A DNA stretch of 64,000 nt, from the NCBI RefSeq assembly GCF_000340215.1, contig NW_006921533.1, positions 4,614,979-4,678,978 of the forward strand. The letters run 5' to 3'. The notes below the pieces were generated by a model. It saw nothing but the letters and a program-made list of their open reading frames with translations, ran no database searches and was not told where the DNA came from. A program made the translations under genes and the position numbers. Below, in pieces: positions 22,351 through 34,700 of this stretch. Source of the stretch: Pseudocercospora fijiensis CIRAD86 (Eukaryota > Ascomycota > Dothideomycetes > Mycosphaerellales > Mycosphaerellaceae). Numbering within the stretch: position 1 is the first letter of the stretch; every line of letters starts with the position of its first letter.

Positions 22351-22579
22351 AGTATATAGCAATTACAAGAGGTGGATTCTACGGCTTGAAGTCCAAAATA
22401 GCAAGGTTGTGGGTTACGAGATAGTTACGAGATAAAAGATTATAACACCTGGCAATAAGACACGTTAAATACTTCAAAATGGATAAGACGCGCTATAATA
22501 AGATAGACTTGCGATAATAGTCGACTTATGGATAAGACAACCTCTTATGAAAAGACAAGACGAAGTATTCAGGGCCTTA

Positions 22580-23605
22580 TAGCCTCACACCTCACAATGG
22601 TGCATTGAAGTGAAACCTCAACAGGGTTTTGAAAAGGCAATCACGGCTTATCTCGCATGGCATTTCTGATGGCTCTCAAAGTCTGTTTGGGTATATCGCA
22701 CACGATTTACCTTGGGCCTGTCAGGCACCATCTCGGAAGTAGGTCGTGAAGCCGGTATTGGCACAAAGGCGCAAAACAAGAAGTGTAAGACACAAGCACT
22801 TGATTCCAATCCTTCACTCCTGTCTTGACATTCATGAGGACACATAGTGCCAGAGAGATAAGCAAATATCAACTCGGAAAGGGCTTTGCGTCTCCGCTCA
22901 TGGCAGTCCGAACGTGGAAGTCTTCTGAAGAGACAGACGTTTGATCGGTGTTATCCCGCGGCCCTTTCGTGACAAGAGGTCTGCTGGTTGGCCCATCACT
23001 GCATTTGTTCATACAACGTTTGCTGAAGGCATTTCGGCGACCACCAAGGACAATATGAAATGAAGCTGGTGCGCTCTTTCATGATCCAGAGAATCATCAG
23101 TCGTGCCATTGAGAGACTAGGCTCGGCGTGAGCTTTGGGGTATCGTCCTTGTGGATCGAACCTCGAGAGATCCAATGTTTTGGAAGGGTTTCGCACTTGA
23201 GCTAACCTGTGTGCGCCGGAAGCGACCATGGTGCTGAGATGCTTTCTTTTGAACTTGACCGCGTTTTCCTCGGGATTCGAACCCAGATCCTGACGAGCTT
23301 GGCCTGGCGAATACAATGATTCTGGGAATTCAGGAGCATGCAGCCTTGCAGGCTCGAGTTCCTGGTCGAAGACCACATAGAGTTCTCGGAATTGATGCCG
23401 CTGCCGCTGGCTGAGTTGCGCCGCGATCTAGGATCTCGATATGCAGTGTTGCTCGCAGAGCGTGGATGTGATGATGACCGCAATGGTGTGCGACTGTCTT
23501 GCTGTTCCGCTAGAGGAGAACTCCATAGCATACATGTCTGCCATTACAACGGGTCACGTAGGCAGTCGACGAGCTCTACGCCTTCTTAGCTAGGGATTTC
23601 TCCAC
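22580..23605. other. Unique DNA between Harbinger and the Tad-like LINE
   Basis: Ordinary-composition DNA that survived between two insertions. It contains one possible degraded reading frame (22996-23526, minus) and otherwise nothing I recognise. A T-arm-like stretch near 23272-23285 was considered and rejected as a tRNA. Confidence 0.5.
22996..23526 (-). pseudogene. Unrecognised reading frame with one internal stop
   Basis: From the ATG at 23526 the frame runs 177 codons to a stop at 22996 with a single TAG in codon 33 (in CISRS-stop-IAAQLSQ). The part after the stop (REL YVVFDQELEPARLHAPEF and on) has no domain I recognise. A short intron ending at the TAG is possible, but no canonical donor was found. 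It could be a remnant gene silenced by leakage of RIP from the island, or not a gene at all. Confidence 0.3.
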
Positions 23606-23619
23606 CAAGGAGGCTCGGG
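23606..23619. repeat. 14-bp target-site duplication, left copy
   Basis: CAAGGAGGCTCGGG, repeated exactly at 38260-38273. The two copies bracket the Tad-like LINE; 14 bp is a typical duplication length for Tad1 elements. Confidence 0.85.
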
Positions 23620-25309
23620 TTGGTTGGTTGGTTGGTTGGTTGGTATGTCATTTGAAGCCTATTTGAAGACCCTTGATCTACGCGGCTTATAGATACGTGG
23701 CCTAATGCCCCCGCATTAGCTACAATTTGACCCGCTCCGTGCTAATCCTTCGCCTTACTATCGTTATAATTTTATAGACATTCCCGTTAACATTTGATTA
23801 GTGTGCCTTTTAATGTCCCTTAGATTAATATATGCCTCTTAACGAATCTTAATAAATAGGCTAATACCTCCTTATATAGCTAGGGGGTTGCTCGCTCGGT
23901 TAGGGGTATAGTATATATATATTAGCTTACTAGCAATAGGATTGAGCTACCTATTTGCCGGCGTACTATAGATAAATGTCTATTCTACTACTACCTAAAG
24001 CGATAGGTGCACTACCTACTCTAATTAGTAGTTCAAATACGGAGTCTAAGGGTAGTAGTAGTATTATAGGGCGGCTCGGTTTCGATAAGCCGTACGCCCG
24101 GTAGTAATAGGCTTTAAAGAGGTTAGTATCTATATCCGGGCTGTTTCGGTCGGTAGTCTTTCGATAGTAGTTTTATTAGTATACTAGCTAGTCGGCTAAT
24201 TGCTTAGTAGAGTAAATAAATTACTTATATAGCATTGTTTTACGCTAATAGGGGTTCGTATAGCATTTAACTATCTTTGCGGCGAGTGCGTAGTTGTCCT
24301 TAGGTGCTCGCTAGGTTCGTTAGCGTATAGTACGCTCTAGAAGGCGTATATAACGCTATTAGGGGCCGAATTAATGTTTCGGTTCGCCTAAGTAGGTGTC
24401 CCGAGTTTAGACTTCAATTCTTGTTACTATAAGTCCGTAAGCCCTTCCGCGACCTATAACGGTAGGTAGTCCCTCTAGCGGCTTCGTATTTGCTTAACTG
24501 TTCGGTTATAGTCCCTCGTCCCTTTTTTATAGTATACTTTAGCTAGGATTAGCGGTAGCTTAACGGTCTAAGCGGATGTCTTTCGTAGAGCTGCTTACGT
24601 AGCGTTAGCTTAGAGCGGTAGTACGCTCTTTATATATAAATACTGTATACTGCTTAACTGTAACCCGGTAATACTATACGGTTACCCGTATAGTAGCCTC
24701 CGCGTATCGCTATTTCATCCGAGCCTAGCGGTCCTATTTCGCTACTTTCTTCGCGGCTTTAGCTTCCTTCTTAGAATTTAATGCTGCTTCTTACTTTTGA
24801 ATTAGGTCGCTATGCTTGGATTCTACGAGCCCTAGATCGATTGCCCTAAATTGCTATAAGACTTTCGCCTTTAGTAATAATAGGGCTGCCTATTATACTA
24901 TCGCTAGGTTACTAAGAAGGAGGTTGATGTTAGTAATTCGTTTACCGAGGGCTGCCTATATATTGTCTCTATCTTTAGTTAGTCTTAGGCATTCGAGCAG
25001 AATATAGGCGGGTGTTTGTCTTTATAGGTCGTATCCTTCGTCGTTAATATAGAGGCCGTAGAATAGGCTACCTACTACGCTAATGCCGTAGAGGTATTAG
25101 TTAAGCGCTATCTTTCCGGTCCTTATCTAGGTAATAATGCTTCCTATCGGGCGGCTAGCCTAGTTATATCTTTAAAGGACGTCTTTAGTAATTGTTAGTT
25201 AGATTCGGTAGACTCCGCGGCCTATAGTGCCTTCTATCTAGTGTTGTTGCTACTAGTCTTTTAGAAAGATGTCGATTTAGCCTTTAGCCTATTTGCTATC
25301 GTTCGTTAG

Positions 25310-25770
25310 CGAAGAGTAAATTGCTTTAGCCCGGTCTACCGCTTCGGTAGCGAGCTTGTCTGCTAATTTATTGCCTAGTATGCCCGAGTAGCTAGGTATC
25401 TATTAAATAGAGATAGGGCATAGTATATAGGGTCGGAGTTCGTAGAACTGTTTAATAGCATCCTAAGCGGTATTAGCGCTAGTATCGCTAATCCGCTATA
25501 CTAGTCCTCGGTTGTCTATATAGATATAGGCTAGCTCGATAAGCCCGTAGTAAATAATTAATTAGAGGGCTAGTAGCAGGCCGTATACTTCTACGTAGAA
25601 GGATAAAGAGAAAGTTGCCGTTCCTAGTAGGCGGGATTCGTAGACTCGGCCGTTAAGGGATACTACTAAGCAGCCTAGCTTGCAGTTGCCCTTCTTGTCT
25701 TCCTTAAGTAACCCGTCTATATAAATATAAATGCCCGGCATGCGAGTTGTTTCGTTATGCATCCTAATAG
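25310..25770 (-). pseudogene. LINE RNase H domain
   Basis: The minus strand reads an RNase H fold: YIDG (first Asp), a CLVVSLNGRVYESRLLGTAT strand, EVYGLLLALQ (Glu), YIDNRGLV (second Asp) and NKLADKLATEAV near the end. RNase H after the reverse transcriptase is normal in Tad1 elements. About 70 codons are open (25562-25762); the remainder has TAG stops. Confidence 0.75.
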
Positions 25771-26269
25771 CCTCCTCGGTGTCCTCTAGTACCTTCGTGT
25801 TTAGATATTTACCCTATAGTATATTAACGAAGACCTATTAAATTTGGAGTAGCAGTTAGCTACCTGCTACGAGGTAGGTCTGTTTATAGAATGCTAGTAG
25901 TATAATCTACTTACGGCGGGTGTCGGCGTTCGCTCTATTAATTAAGTTTGTACTATGTAGGCGGCTAGCTATTCGAATAAATGTCCTAAGGCAGACTAAT
26001 TGAAGGTATACCTTAGCTAGTTCGATATATAGCTCGGTATAAAGCGCTGCCTGTAATGTAGTTTTAAAGGCTCCTGCTATTTAGTAGGCGGCTATATACT
26101 AAATAGCGTTAATAAGTTTGGTCGCCTTCTTTGTATCCGCCGTACCTAGCCGGTACTAGACTAATGCGCTATATGCTAGTAGTAGTCGGATAATCGCTAG
26201 GTAGGCTCTATAGACTAAGGTTAGTAAGGCCCCCTACGATAACTTATTAAGTATAGCGAGCACATTAGT

Positions 26270-26466
26270 TGTTAGGACTAAAGAGGTTACACGTAATTGG
26301 CATGTAACCGGGCTCGAGTGAAGCTAGGGTCTCGATGCCTTAGGTAGGGCTTAGCGCTTAGCAGTAGGCCAACTTGCCTGCCTTCCTCCCTCTCCTTCTA
26401 GCTCCTTATCGAATACTACTCGTATCTACCACTACCCTATCTACCTGCTAATATACCCTTCTTATA
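26270..26466 (+). repeat. 5' LTR
   Basis: Starts TGTTAGGACTAAAG and ends TTATA, where the 3' LTR has TTACA (a CpA to TpA change). The body is nearly identical to the 3' LTR. Confidence 0.9.
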
Positions 26467-26477
26467 TAGTATTCGAT
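26467..26477 (+). promoter_or_regulatory. Self-priming primer-binding site
   Basis: TAGTATTCGAT, directly after the 5' LTR, is the exact reverse complement of ATCGAATACTA at 26408-26418 inside the LTR. In Tf1-type elements the first 11 nt of the transcript pair with such a site to prime cDNA synthesis. If the same holds here, transcription starts at about 26408. Confidence 0.65.
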
Positions 26478-26519
26478 CTACCCTTTAAGGGCAGCAGCTA
26501 GATAGTCCTTATTTCAAGC

Positions 26520-28085
26520 TTTTAGCGGTATAGCTACGAACAAGACTAATCTAACTATATTGCGCCCGAAGAACGGGACCTATACGTACTATTCTATCGA
26601 AACAACCGTACCAATCATTAAGCAAGGCCTTCTATACGGCCTATTACACTAAGTTAAGCATACTAGGCCGATATCTACTAATTCCGCTATATCCGTATCT
26701 TAGGGGCTAACAATATATTATTAGTGTCGCCCCTTATAATAGCCGGTTTATTACGAAATAACAACCGTGCCGCCGCTAGCAGCGCTAGCAATAACAACGC
26801 TAGTAGTACAGTTCCCGCTAAAGTGCCTACTAAAGCACCTACTAAAGTACCTCCTGCCGAAGAGCCTACCGTAGGACCTGCTAAAGAAGAACCTGTAATC
26901 CTAGGTAATAATCTAGAATTACCTGTTAACGATATTCTTAACAACATTGTTAATCGTCGATATAGCTAACTAGCCTTTAGCCCCTAGCTAGTAGCGAGAC
27001 TTTAGGAAGCCACTTAAAACAGGCTTACTACCCTACGTCAAGAACAATAGCTAAAGGATAATCTTCTCGAGATTCGCCGCCTATAGGAAGCCCTAACAAC
27101 TAATGCTAAGCTAACGATAACAAGTCCTCCTCTACCCGTCCCTACTTAAAAGAAGGATGCTAAACTTAAGGACTGTACCGTATTTAACGGCTCTAGTCGA
27201 AAGCAATACAACGATTATATACGTAATTGTAAGCTCAACTAGCGAAACGCACTAAGGGCCCTTCTAGATAACTACTTACTAGTCGTCTATGCTATACAAT
27301 ACATTAATAGAGACCTAAAACGTACCTAGGATAACTATTTCGACTCCCTTACTAATTAGACCGCTGTTTAGTAGCAGACCTATAAGACTATTATACTAGA
27401 CACCCTTAGAAACCCTATACTAAGGCAACAACATACTTAGGACTAGTACCTTCGAGCTAAACAAAAGACTGATTAATCGGCTCGTTTATTTAAGGCCTAT
27501 TTAAAGACCCTCGAGGACGATCTCCCGGCTAAGACTAATTCTATATAGATCTCTAAGATACGCCTAAAACTCAGGTAGGAGCTTATCCTTAAATTAGACC
27601 GCCGTCGTGTGTTCGAACAGGCTAATCTAACGCGTATTTAATTCATAGTCGAAGTAGAAACAGCCGAACGGGCTGTTTAGCTCTAATAACAACTAGAATC
27701 GAGGATCCGACTAGCTAGCACTAACCGCGGCAATCGTAGTAGCCGCAGAGGAAACCAAGGTTCCTACTATAACAACAATGCTAACAATAGGAACAGTAAC
27801 GACCGTAGAAGAGGCCGTAGCCGACGGCTATATAGAGGAGGCCGCGATAGGGGCCGTAGAAGGGGCTCGTATCCCTACAATGCTAACCGCTCTGCTAACA
27901 ATAATAACAGCTACGGCAGTCTACTAACCGGATTGAAGTGCTTCAACTGTAACAGCACTAGCTATCTACTAGGCCAATGCGACAAACCTAAGGATTAGGC
28001 CCGAATCGACCGTACTGCCGCTAAGCACTATAAGCACCTTTTAGCCGCTAATACTACCCCTGTCGGTCCTTCGAAAAAAGAGTAA
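26520..28085 (+). pseudogene. Gypsy gag with zinc knuckle, degraded
   Basis: Begins with a Pro/Ala/Lys-rich stretch (26800-26880), then a capsid-like region (KDCTVFNGSSRKQYNDYIRN and on) and an Arg/Gly-rich nucleocapsid segment (near 27750-27900). The zinc knuckle near 27938-27980 reads CFNCNSTSYLLGQC: its His position is Tyr, so the CCHC site is lost through a C-to-T type change. Confidence 0.75.
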
Positions 28086-31000
28086 GCGCCGCACTAACTG
28101 TTAGCCTTGTGCGGCGTAAGACTATCGATATTATGCTAGCTATTATACGCACCTATCTCGTATCGGACTCGTATAGCAACAATTATAGAACTAAGGTTAC
28201 GCTAGACCTAGGAAATTCAGTTAGTGCCCTTATTAGCTATCGCCTAGCTAAGCAATTAGACCTTCGACAACTGCCTAGGACTGACCTGCTAACCCTTGCT
28301 TGGTTTAATAACGCTCGGCACTTGACCTACGGAGCCTACTATGTCTATATAGCTCTAAAGGACGACCTCGGAAATGAACGCCTACTAAACTTTACTGCCT
28401 ACGCGGTAGATATAGACAGCCTCCTATCCGACATTGTTATTAGCAACCCTATTCTTAAGTACTATGCTATAGTTATAGACTTAGGCAGTTAACAATAGCG
28501 ATTTAGAATCGCTAGGAAAGAGGACATTAAACACATCGATATTAGCGAGTGTCCTAATAATATTAGGGTCCTGTTTATTAGCAACCTAACTCCCGCCTTA
28601 GCTAATCTAACTGCCGACCTGCTCGGTAGTAATAACGATAAACTAGTGCCCCCTAATAGCATAGATCCTGAACAGCTTAAGCGCATACTAGAACCTATTC
28701 GAGAGACCTACATTAATGTGTTCAAATACTACTTAGCATCGACATTACCTATATTTAAAGAGACGGATTATAAGATTAATATTATAGAGGGCAAAGAGGT
28801 CCCTTTTAGACCCCTCTATAACCTTAGTAAACGAGAGCTTGCTATATTGCGTAAGTACCTAGAGGAAAACCTAGCTAATAGCCGGATACGGTATAGTAAC
28901 AGCCCTGCTAGTGCCCCTATCCTATTCGTACTAAAGAAGGATAGTAGCCTGCGCCTCTATATCGATTATCGTAGGCTTAATGCTGTTACTATTAAAGATC
29001 GCTATCTACTTCCTCTTATTAATAAGACCCTCGATCGCCTTTCTAGTGCTTACTACTACACTATATTAGACATTAAGGATGCATACTATCGCATCCGCAT
29101 CCGTAAGGGTAATAAATAGAAAACAGCCTTCCGTACCCGCTATAGCTATTTTAAGTATCTAGTTATACTATTTAGGCTAGCAAACGCCCCTGTAACATTC
29201 TAGTCCTATATCAATCGGGCCCTATTAGGCCTATTAGATCACCTCTATATAGTTTACCTAGATAACATCCTAGTTTACACGCACTTATCTAATATTGCAG
29301 AACACTAGGCTGTAGTACGAAAGGTCCTCGACCGCCTGCGGGCCTATAGCCTATATTACAAGCCTTCTAAATGTACCTTTGCTGCTAAGGAGGTGTCCTT
29401 CCTTAGCTTCCTCGTATTAACTAAGGGTGTTAAGGCTAATCCTAATCGAATTAAGACTATTACTAAATGGCCAACACCTACTAGTATTAAAGAGCTTTAA
29501 TTATTCCTAGGTTTTGCTAACTTCTACCGTCGATTTATCGAAGGTTACTCGCGGCATATAATACTACTAACGGAACTTACTAAAACTAAGGCCAATCTAT
29601 CTAGAGAGTTTAAATAGACTAACGGGGCATAAGCCGCTTTTAACGGTCTAAAGCAGCGCTTTACTAAAGTCCCCTTATTAGTAATTACACTATTTCGTAC
29701 TAAATAAGTAGATCCGAATTAAGACTAACGCTTTATAGTTCGCTATATCGGCTATTATATCCTAGCAATTAGATGATAACTATTACTAGCACCCGATTGC
29801 CTTCTTCTCGAGGAAGATAATCGATGCTAAGCGTCGCTACGAGACCTACGAGCAAGAGCTCTTAGCTATTGTCGAGGCCTTTAAGCATTAGAGGCATTAC
29901 CTCGATAGGGCCTAATATACGATATAGGTCTATACAGACTATAACAACCTCCGTAGCATCACTAAGGTTACTAGAGTTATAGGTCGACAGGCTAGATAGG
30001 CCGTCTACCTCGCTAGGTTTGATTTTGATATAGTATATCGGCTAGGCGTAAGCAACCCTACTAATAGCCTATCGAGGCGACCTAATTACGATAGCGGGAC
30101 TTAGCAATCTATTAATTTATTGTTTCCAACCCTATAGCATAAGATTGCTATAGCCCGTATTGTTAATAAGCACGCGTAGGATAAGCGGCTTACCGGACTC
30201 CGCGACGGCTTAAAGCATATTAATGCTCTTACTATATTAACAGTGCGTATTAAGGTAAGGGCTAAGGACACAGATAGGAGAAGTTATAATAACTCCCTAG
30301 TCGACATCGTAATATATAGTAATAGCGATAGTACTAATGCAGTTAATCCGGCTGCTAGTGCTATTAGATATATATAATACGTACCTCGTTTAATAGCGAG
30401 GGTGCTATTAAATAACCTTACGAATAGGGATAGTTAATCGTTTATAGATAAGCTGTTACGGGCTTAGCAGAGGGACGCCTTTGCTGCTAAACGTATAGAC
30501 AAGCTTATAAGTAGGCGAAAGACTCGATCTAGTAAGAGTAACAATTAGTCGATCGATAACAAAGGTTATTTGAAGTTTAAGGGCAGATACTATGTCCCCG
30601 CTAAACATTCGATCCGATAAGAACTTCTCAAGCGACACTATAATAGTGAGCTTGCCGGTTACTATAGTATAGAGAGGTCGCACGAGCTACTATCGCGTAC
30701 ATACTACTAGCTAAATAGTAAGCGGGACATAAAGGACTACGTAAACACGTGTGCCGTATGTTAACGAGTTAAGGCACTAAAGCATCAGCCTTTTAGCGAG
30801 TTGTCCTTATTACTAATCCCTTATAAGCCATTTACAGAGCTTATAATAGATTTCATTACAGGTCTTCCCTTTGCTAAGCGAAGAGGAAGCAAAGACATCT
30901 TTAACGCCATCCTAGTCGTTATAGACCGGTTTACTAAGGGCGCTCGATACATCCTAGCGCGCAAGGATTAGACTGCTATTAATATAGTAGAGGCGCTGTA

Positions 31001-31990
31001 GACTAACATCTTCTGTACCTATTAGGGGATCCCTAAAGGGATAGTCTCTAACCGAGGCTCGACATTTATATCTTATTATTAGAGTGAGATTTGCCTATAG
31101 CTAAGACTTAAGCATCGCCTGTCTATAGCATTCTATCTACAAACAGATAGTCAAACCGAAAGGCAGAATGCTACGCTGCAGCAGTACCTGCGTAGCTACA
31201 TTAATGAGAACCCTAATAACTAGGTCAATCTCCTATAGCCTATAGAATTCGTATATAACAACAGTGTATACTTATCCACTAAGGTTTTACTATATATAGC
31301 TATAATAGGCTAGAACGCCGCCTTACTATAAGACCTATTTACCTCGCTCGAGGCCGAGCGTAAGGAAAGGGAAGCGCGTTAAGTACTAATACCTAAGACG
31401 CTAGCGGCTATTAAGAGGGTTCAAAAGATGCGAGAAATTCACGCTATAATAGCTAACAAACTAGCAAAGGCCTAGGCCTATTAGAAGGCCTACTATAACA
31501 AACACTATACGCTAATAACCTTCAAACAAGGCGACATAGTTATACTTAGTACGAAGAACCTCCGCATCCGCAAACACCTATTACCTAATAGCAAAACACG
31601 CCCCAAACTGGCACTAAGGTATATTAGTCTATTCCGCATTCGAGAAGTTAAGGGCTCCTCCGTATAGGCCTATTAGTTATAGCTTCCTCCTTATTACACT
31701 ATCTATAATACCTTCTATATATCCCTCCTTAAGCTATATTACCTACGCGAGGGGGATAAAGCCCCTACTAAACACGAAGATATACTAGCGGATAGTAAAG
31801 AGCTGTAGTCTATAGAACGTATCCTAGATTATCGGACTAGGCGAGGCAAGAAGGAGTACCTCCTAAGATAGCAAGGCTATTTACCTAAATAGGACTCGTA
31901 GGAGGCCGAAGACTCGTTTAAGGATATAACTAAGTTATTAGATAAGTATTGGACTAGTATAAAGAACAAGAAGAAGGCTAAGGGCCTATA
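28085..31990 (+). pseudogene. Gypsy pol: protease, RT, RNase H, integrase, chromodomain, degraded
   Basis: Protease near 28160-28490 reads LDLGNSVSALIS where an Asp-Ser/Thr-Gly triad is expected. Reverse transcriptase follows ([32 protein letters not shown]). Its active site near 29264-29275 reads YLDN instead of YLDD. The integrase has a CxxC finger near 30755, the first Asp in LIIDFITGLP, Asn in place of the second Asp (SNRGSTF, near 31050), and the Glu in QTERQN. The end (SIERILDYRTRRGKKEYLLR, about 31810-31930) is a chromodomain, which in chromoviruses steers integration to heterochromatin. TAG and TAA stops are frequent. Confidence 0.8.
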
Positions 31991-31999
31991 ATGTCGCCT

Positions 32000-33156
32000 A
32001 GGAATAATGCTACCCCCGGGGTGCTATTAGCTAACTAATTAGAGGCCGGCAAACTAGGACAATAAGACTATACTAGGCGCGCTACGACGCGTCTATTAAT
32101 TAATCGTATACTCTTTTAAGGACTCTACCTCTTTACTAACGCGCCCTATAGGTCCCCCTCTTGTTCCCTTATTCTGTCGGGGCCTCGAGGCCTAGGCAAT
32201 CGGCGAAGACGATACGGCCGGCGCGGCTATATTAGTAACGGTATTGCGGAGTATATTATTAGTCGAAGAAGGAAATCGAAAGCAAGGTGAAGTTAGCGCT
32301 AAGACGACTAGCGCTGCTATTGTTAACATCACTTACTGTTATCGCTACGCCTATAGACATAACCTTACCTATACTACGAGCCTAAGGCACCCTTAATCAA
32401 AACTTTAATTAAAGCCTTAAGCCTGTTAAAGGTTTGATCAAAACTTTAAGGCTAAGTTAAAACTTTGACTAAGTTAAAAGATTAAGCGACTAATAGACTA
32501 ACTAAGGGCAAAACTATAGAGCTAAGCTAGCCGGGGTCGATCTTGCGGACAATAGGTTACTCCTCGATCTTTCCGACCCTTTAAGCGAGGCGAACCTCTA
32601 CTACTGCACTTACAATAGCCTTCACCTATAGAAACTAGAAGAACTGAGTTTTTTGAAAAGATATAATTAGTTGACACTTGAAGGCTACTAAACCTAACTA
32701 ATTTAGGCTAGCGAAACTACGATAGTAAATAATAGCCCTCGTAATAATAAGAACAACCCTCGGAACGGACAAACCCTCGGAGCGGACATTTCTAGGTCTG
32801 TTAGAGTAGACGCAAAGAACTCGTACGACATTACTTAGAACGGAGGCAGTGCTGCAATACCTCGTACGTCTACCTATTATAGTAGGGAAGACGCGCTCGT
32901 ATTATAATTAGTCGATAGCCCTCAATTCTTATAGATATATATTACTTTATAGTTCATTATATATAGAGATAGCGTAGTTAGAGTTGTATATTGTGTTGTT
33001 TAGAGGTGAAGTTTAATATAGTTATATAATCGGTGGTTATACGTTCGATTTAGCGCGGACTAAGCGACTTATTAGACCTACTAAGTTAGCAGTAATAGAG
33101 GTTAAGGCTAGAACAAAGACCGGCTACGAGGGCGCGGCCTTTAGAAGGGAAGCGTA
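32000..33156 (+). other. Long 3' non-coding part of the Gypsy element
   Basis: About 1.15 kb between the chromodomain and the 3' LTR. No conserved frame was found. A 100-bp patch at 32390-32490 repeats the word AAAACTTTAA/AAAACTTTGA four times in both orientations. The polypurine tract expected just before 33157 (AGAAGGGAAG) is visible. Confidence 0.5.
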
Positions 33157-33353
33157 TATTAGGACTAAAGAGGTTATACGTAATTAGCATGTAACCGGGC
33201 TCGAGTAAAGCTAGGGTCTCGATGCCTTAGGCAGGGCTTAGCGCTTGGCAGTAGGCCAACTTGCCTGCCTTCCTCCCTCTCCTTCTAGCTCCTTATCGAA
33301 TACTACTCGTATCCACTACTACCCTATCTACCTGCTAACATACCCTTCTTACA
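33157..33353 (+). repeat. 3' LTR
   Basis: Starts TATTAGGACTAAAG (the 5' LTR has TGTTAG) and ends CTTCTTACA, followed by the TTAGT duplication and the rest of the LINE. Confidence 0.9.
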
Positions 33354-33399
33354 TTAGTCTTCTTCGCTACCTTCGTTTTAATATCTTTTTAGTATACTA

Positions 33400-34700
33400 C
33401 GAAGGTAAGCCTCGAGTCTAGGGTAACTCCTAGTATTTTAACTGCCTCTAAGGGTTGAATTATAGTGCCTTAAAATGTAATAGGAAAGGCAGTCGTACGT
33501 ACTGTCTAGTAACGAGAGCTAGGTAGGTAAAAGTAAATTAATTGGAATTTGGCCGGCGCGAATATTGCTACGTATTGTACTAACTAACGTTCGCAAATCG
33601 TAACTAGTCGTTTTATAGTATTCTCTACTGCCTCTACCGTAGGTCCGGTAACTAGCATTATAATATCGTCGATCTAGGCGACTAATGTGTTGTTTTCTAC
33701 CTAGCTCGTCTGTTCTACTAAGTCTGCGTTAAAGATTATAAAGAGCGGTAGCGAGAGTAGTAAACCTTATAGTATTCTAACGGTAACTTCTGCCTCCGGA
33801 GCTATAATATTAGGTAGCCGGAGTTTCGTTCTACGGCCGGTAAGAAAGCTCTATATCTATTCGGCTAGTTTACTACCGAGTCGTCTCCTACGTATATTAT
33901 AGAGTAGTCCTTAATATAAGACGTAGTTAAATGCGCCGGAGATGTCGAGTGCTAGGGCTAAGGCGTAGCCGCCTTACTGCTATGTATCTGCTATTAGTTT
34001 AATAAGGGTATAGAGTGCCTCGTCTATTACGTAGCCTTTTCGTCCGCTAAAGTAGCTAGTCGGTAGTCGGTAGGATGCCTTAGGTTTCGAATGCCTAGTA
34101 TAGTCGTTCGGCGATAATGCTTTCGAGGTATTTACTAATCGTATTAAGTAGTACGATTAGACGGTATCCCTTCGGTGTTGCTAGGTCTTTGCCGGGCTTC
34201 TAAAGGGCTACTATCGTTAATATTCGGAGCGCTTATAGGTAGTAGCCGACCCGGAGGGATATATTAAACAATGCCGTAATATATATATAGAAGGGCGTAG
34301 GCTCTAAGTCGTCTTTATTATTCTTACTCTAGTAGCGGGCGCTCGCTATAGAGTTAGTAGTGCTGTCCGTATCTATATCTTCGCTACTGCTAGCGGTAGT
34401 ATAGTTGCTACTCTCGCTGCTCTCGTCGTCCGAGTCTACCTAGCTATCTTCGAATAGTAATAGGTACATTAATGCCCTTTTAATAATCTCCGCTAGAATG
34501 CCGTCTAGTCCTAGGGCCTTCCTAGTAGCTATCTTTCTTACCGCTAGGGCGACCTCGTATAGCGTAATCGGTAGGTATTAAATAGGCTCCGGGTACTTAA
34601 AATTTAGTATAATATCGGCTAAGTCGGCCTATCTCTACGCTAGGAAGAAAGCTAATTCGAGGAGCTTTGCTTTATCGTAGCTAGATATAATTAAATAACT
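33400..34700 (-). pseudogene. LINE reverse transcriptase, degraded
   Basis: The minus strand shows a non-LTR reverse transcriptase tail: an IDDIIMLVTGPTVEAVENTI block near 33620-33680 holds the catalytic Asp pair, followed by a FQLIYFYLPSSR-type thumb region and a LGVTLDSRLTF motif near 33410. It is cut off at 33354 by the Gypsy insertion, and the same gene resumes at 26264. Stops are TAG. Limits are approximate. Confidence 0.65.

Larger units (their letters stand above)
18908..22576 (+). mobile_element. PIF/Harbinger DNA transposon, RIP-degraded
   Basis: A 3,669-bp element with both ends intact. The inverted ends start GGCCCTGAATACTTCG and are followed by degenerate CTTATCCATAAG-type subterminal repeats on both sides. 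It is flanked by the 3-bp direct repeat TTA (18905-18907 and 22577-22579), the usual Harbinger target duplication. As in other Harbinger elements there are two genes: a DDE transposase on the plus strand and a Myb/SANT-like DNA-binding protein on the minus strand. Both are broken by many TAG codons, so this copy is dead, though its ends could still be mobilised by another copy. Confidence 0.9.
26270..33353 (+). mobile_element. Chromodomain Gypsy LTR retrotransposon nested in the LINE
   Basis: A 7,084-bp element with two 197-bp LTRs (26270-26466 and 33157-33353) and the 5-bp target duplication TTAGT (26265-26269 and 33354-33358). Between the LTRs are gag with a zinc knuckle, protease, reverse transcriptase, RNase H, integrase and a chromodomain, in the order of Gypsy chromoviruses. 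The coding region is riddled with TAG/TAA. The primer site after the 5' LTR is complementary to part of the LTR itself, which suggests self-priming as in Tf1/sushi elements. It inserted after the LINE was already in place. Confidence 0.92.

Noticed and set aside
23250..23340. A possible tRNA on the minus strand, from a GGGTTCGAATCCC stretch
   Set aside because: The T-arm is imperfect and I could not find a matching D-arm, anticodon arm or acceptor stem.
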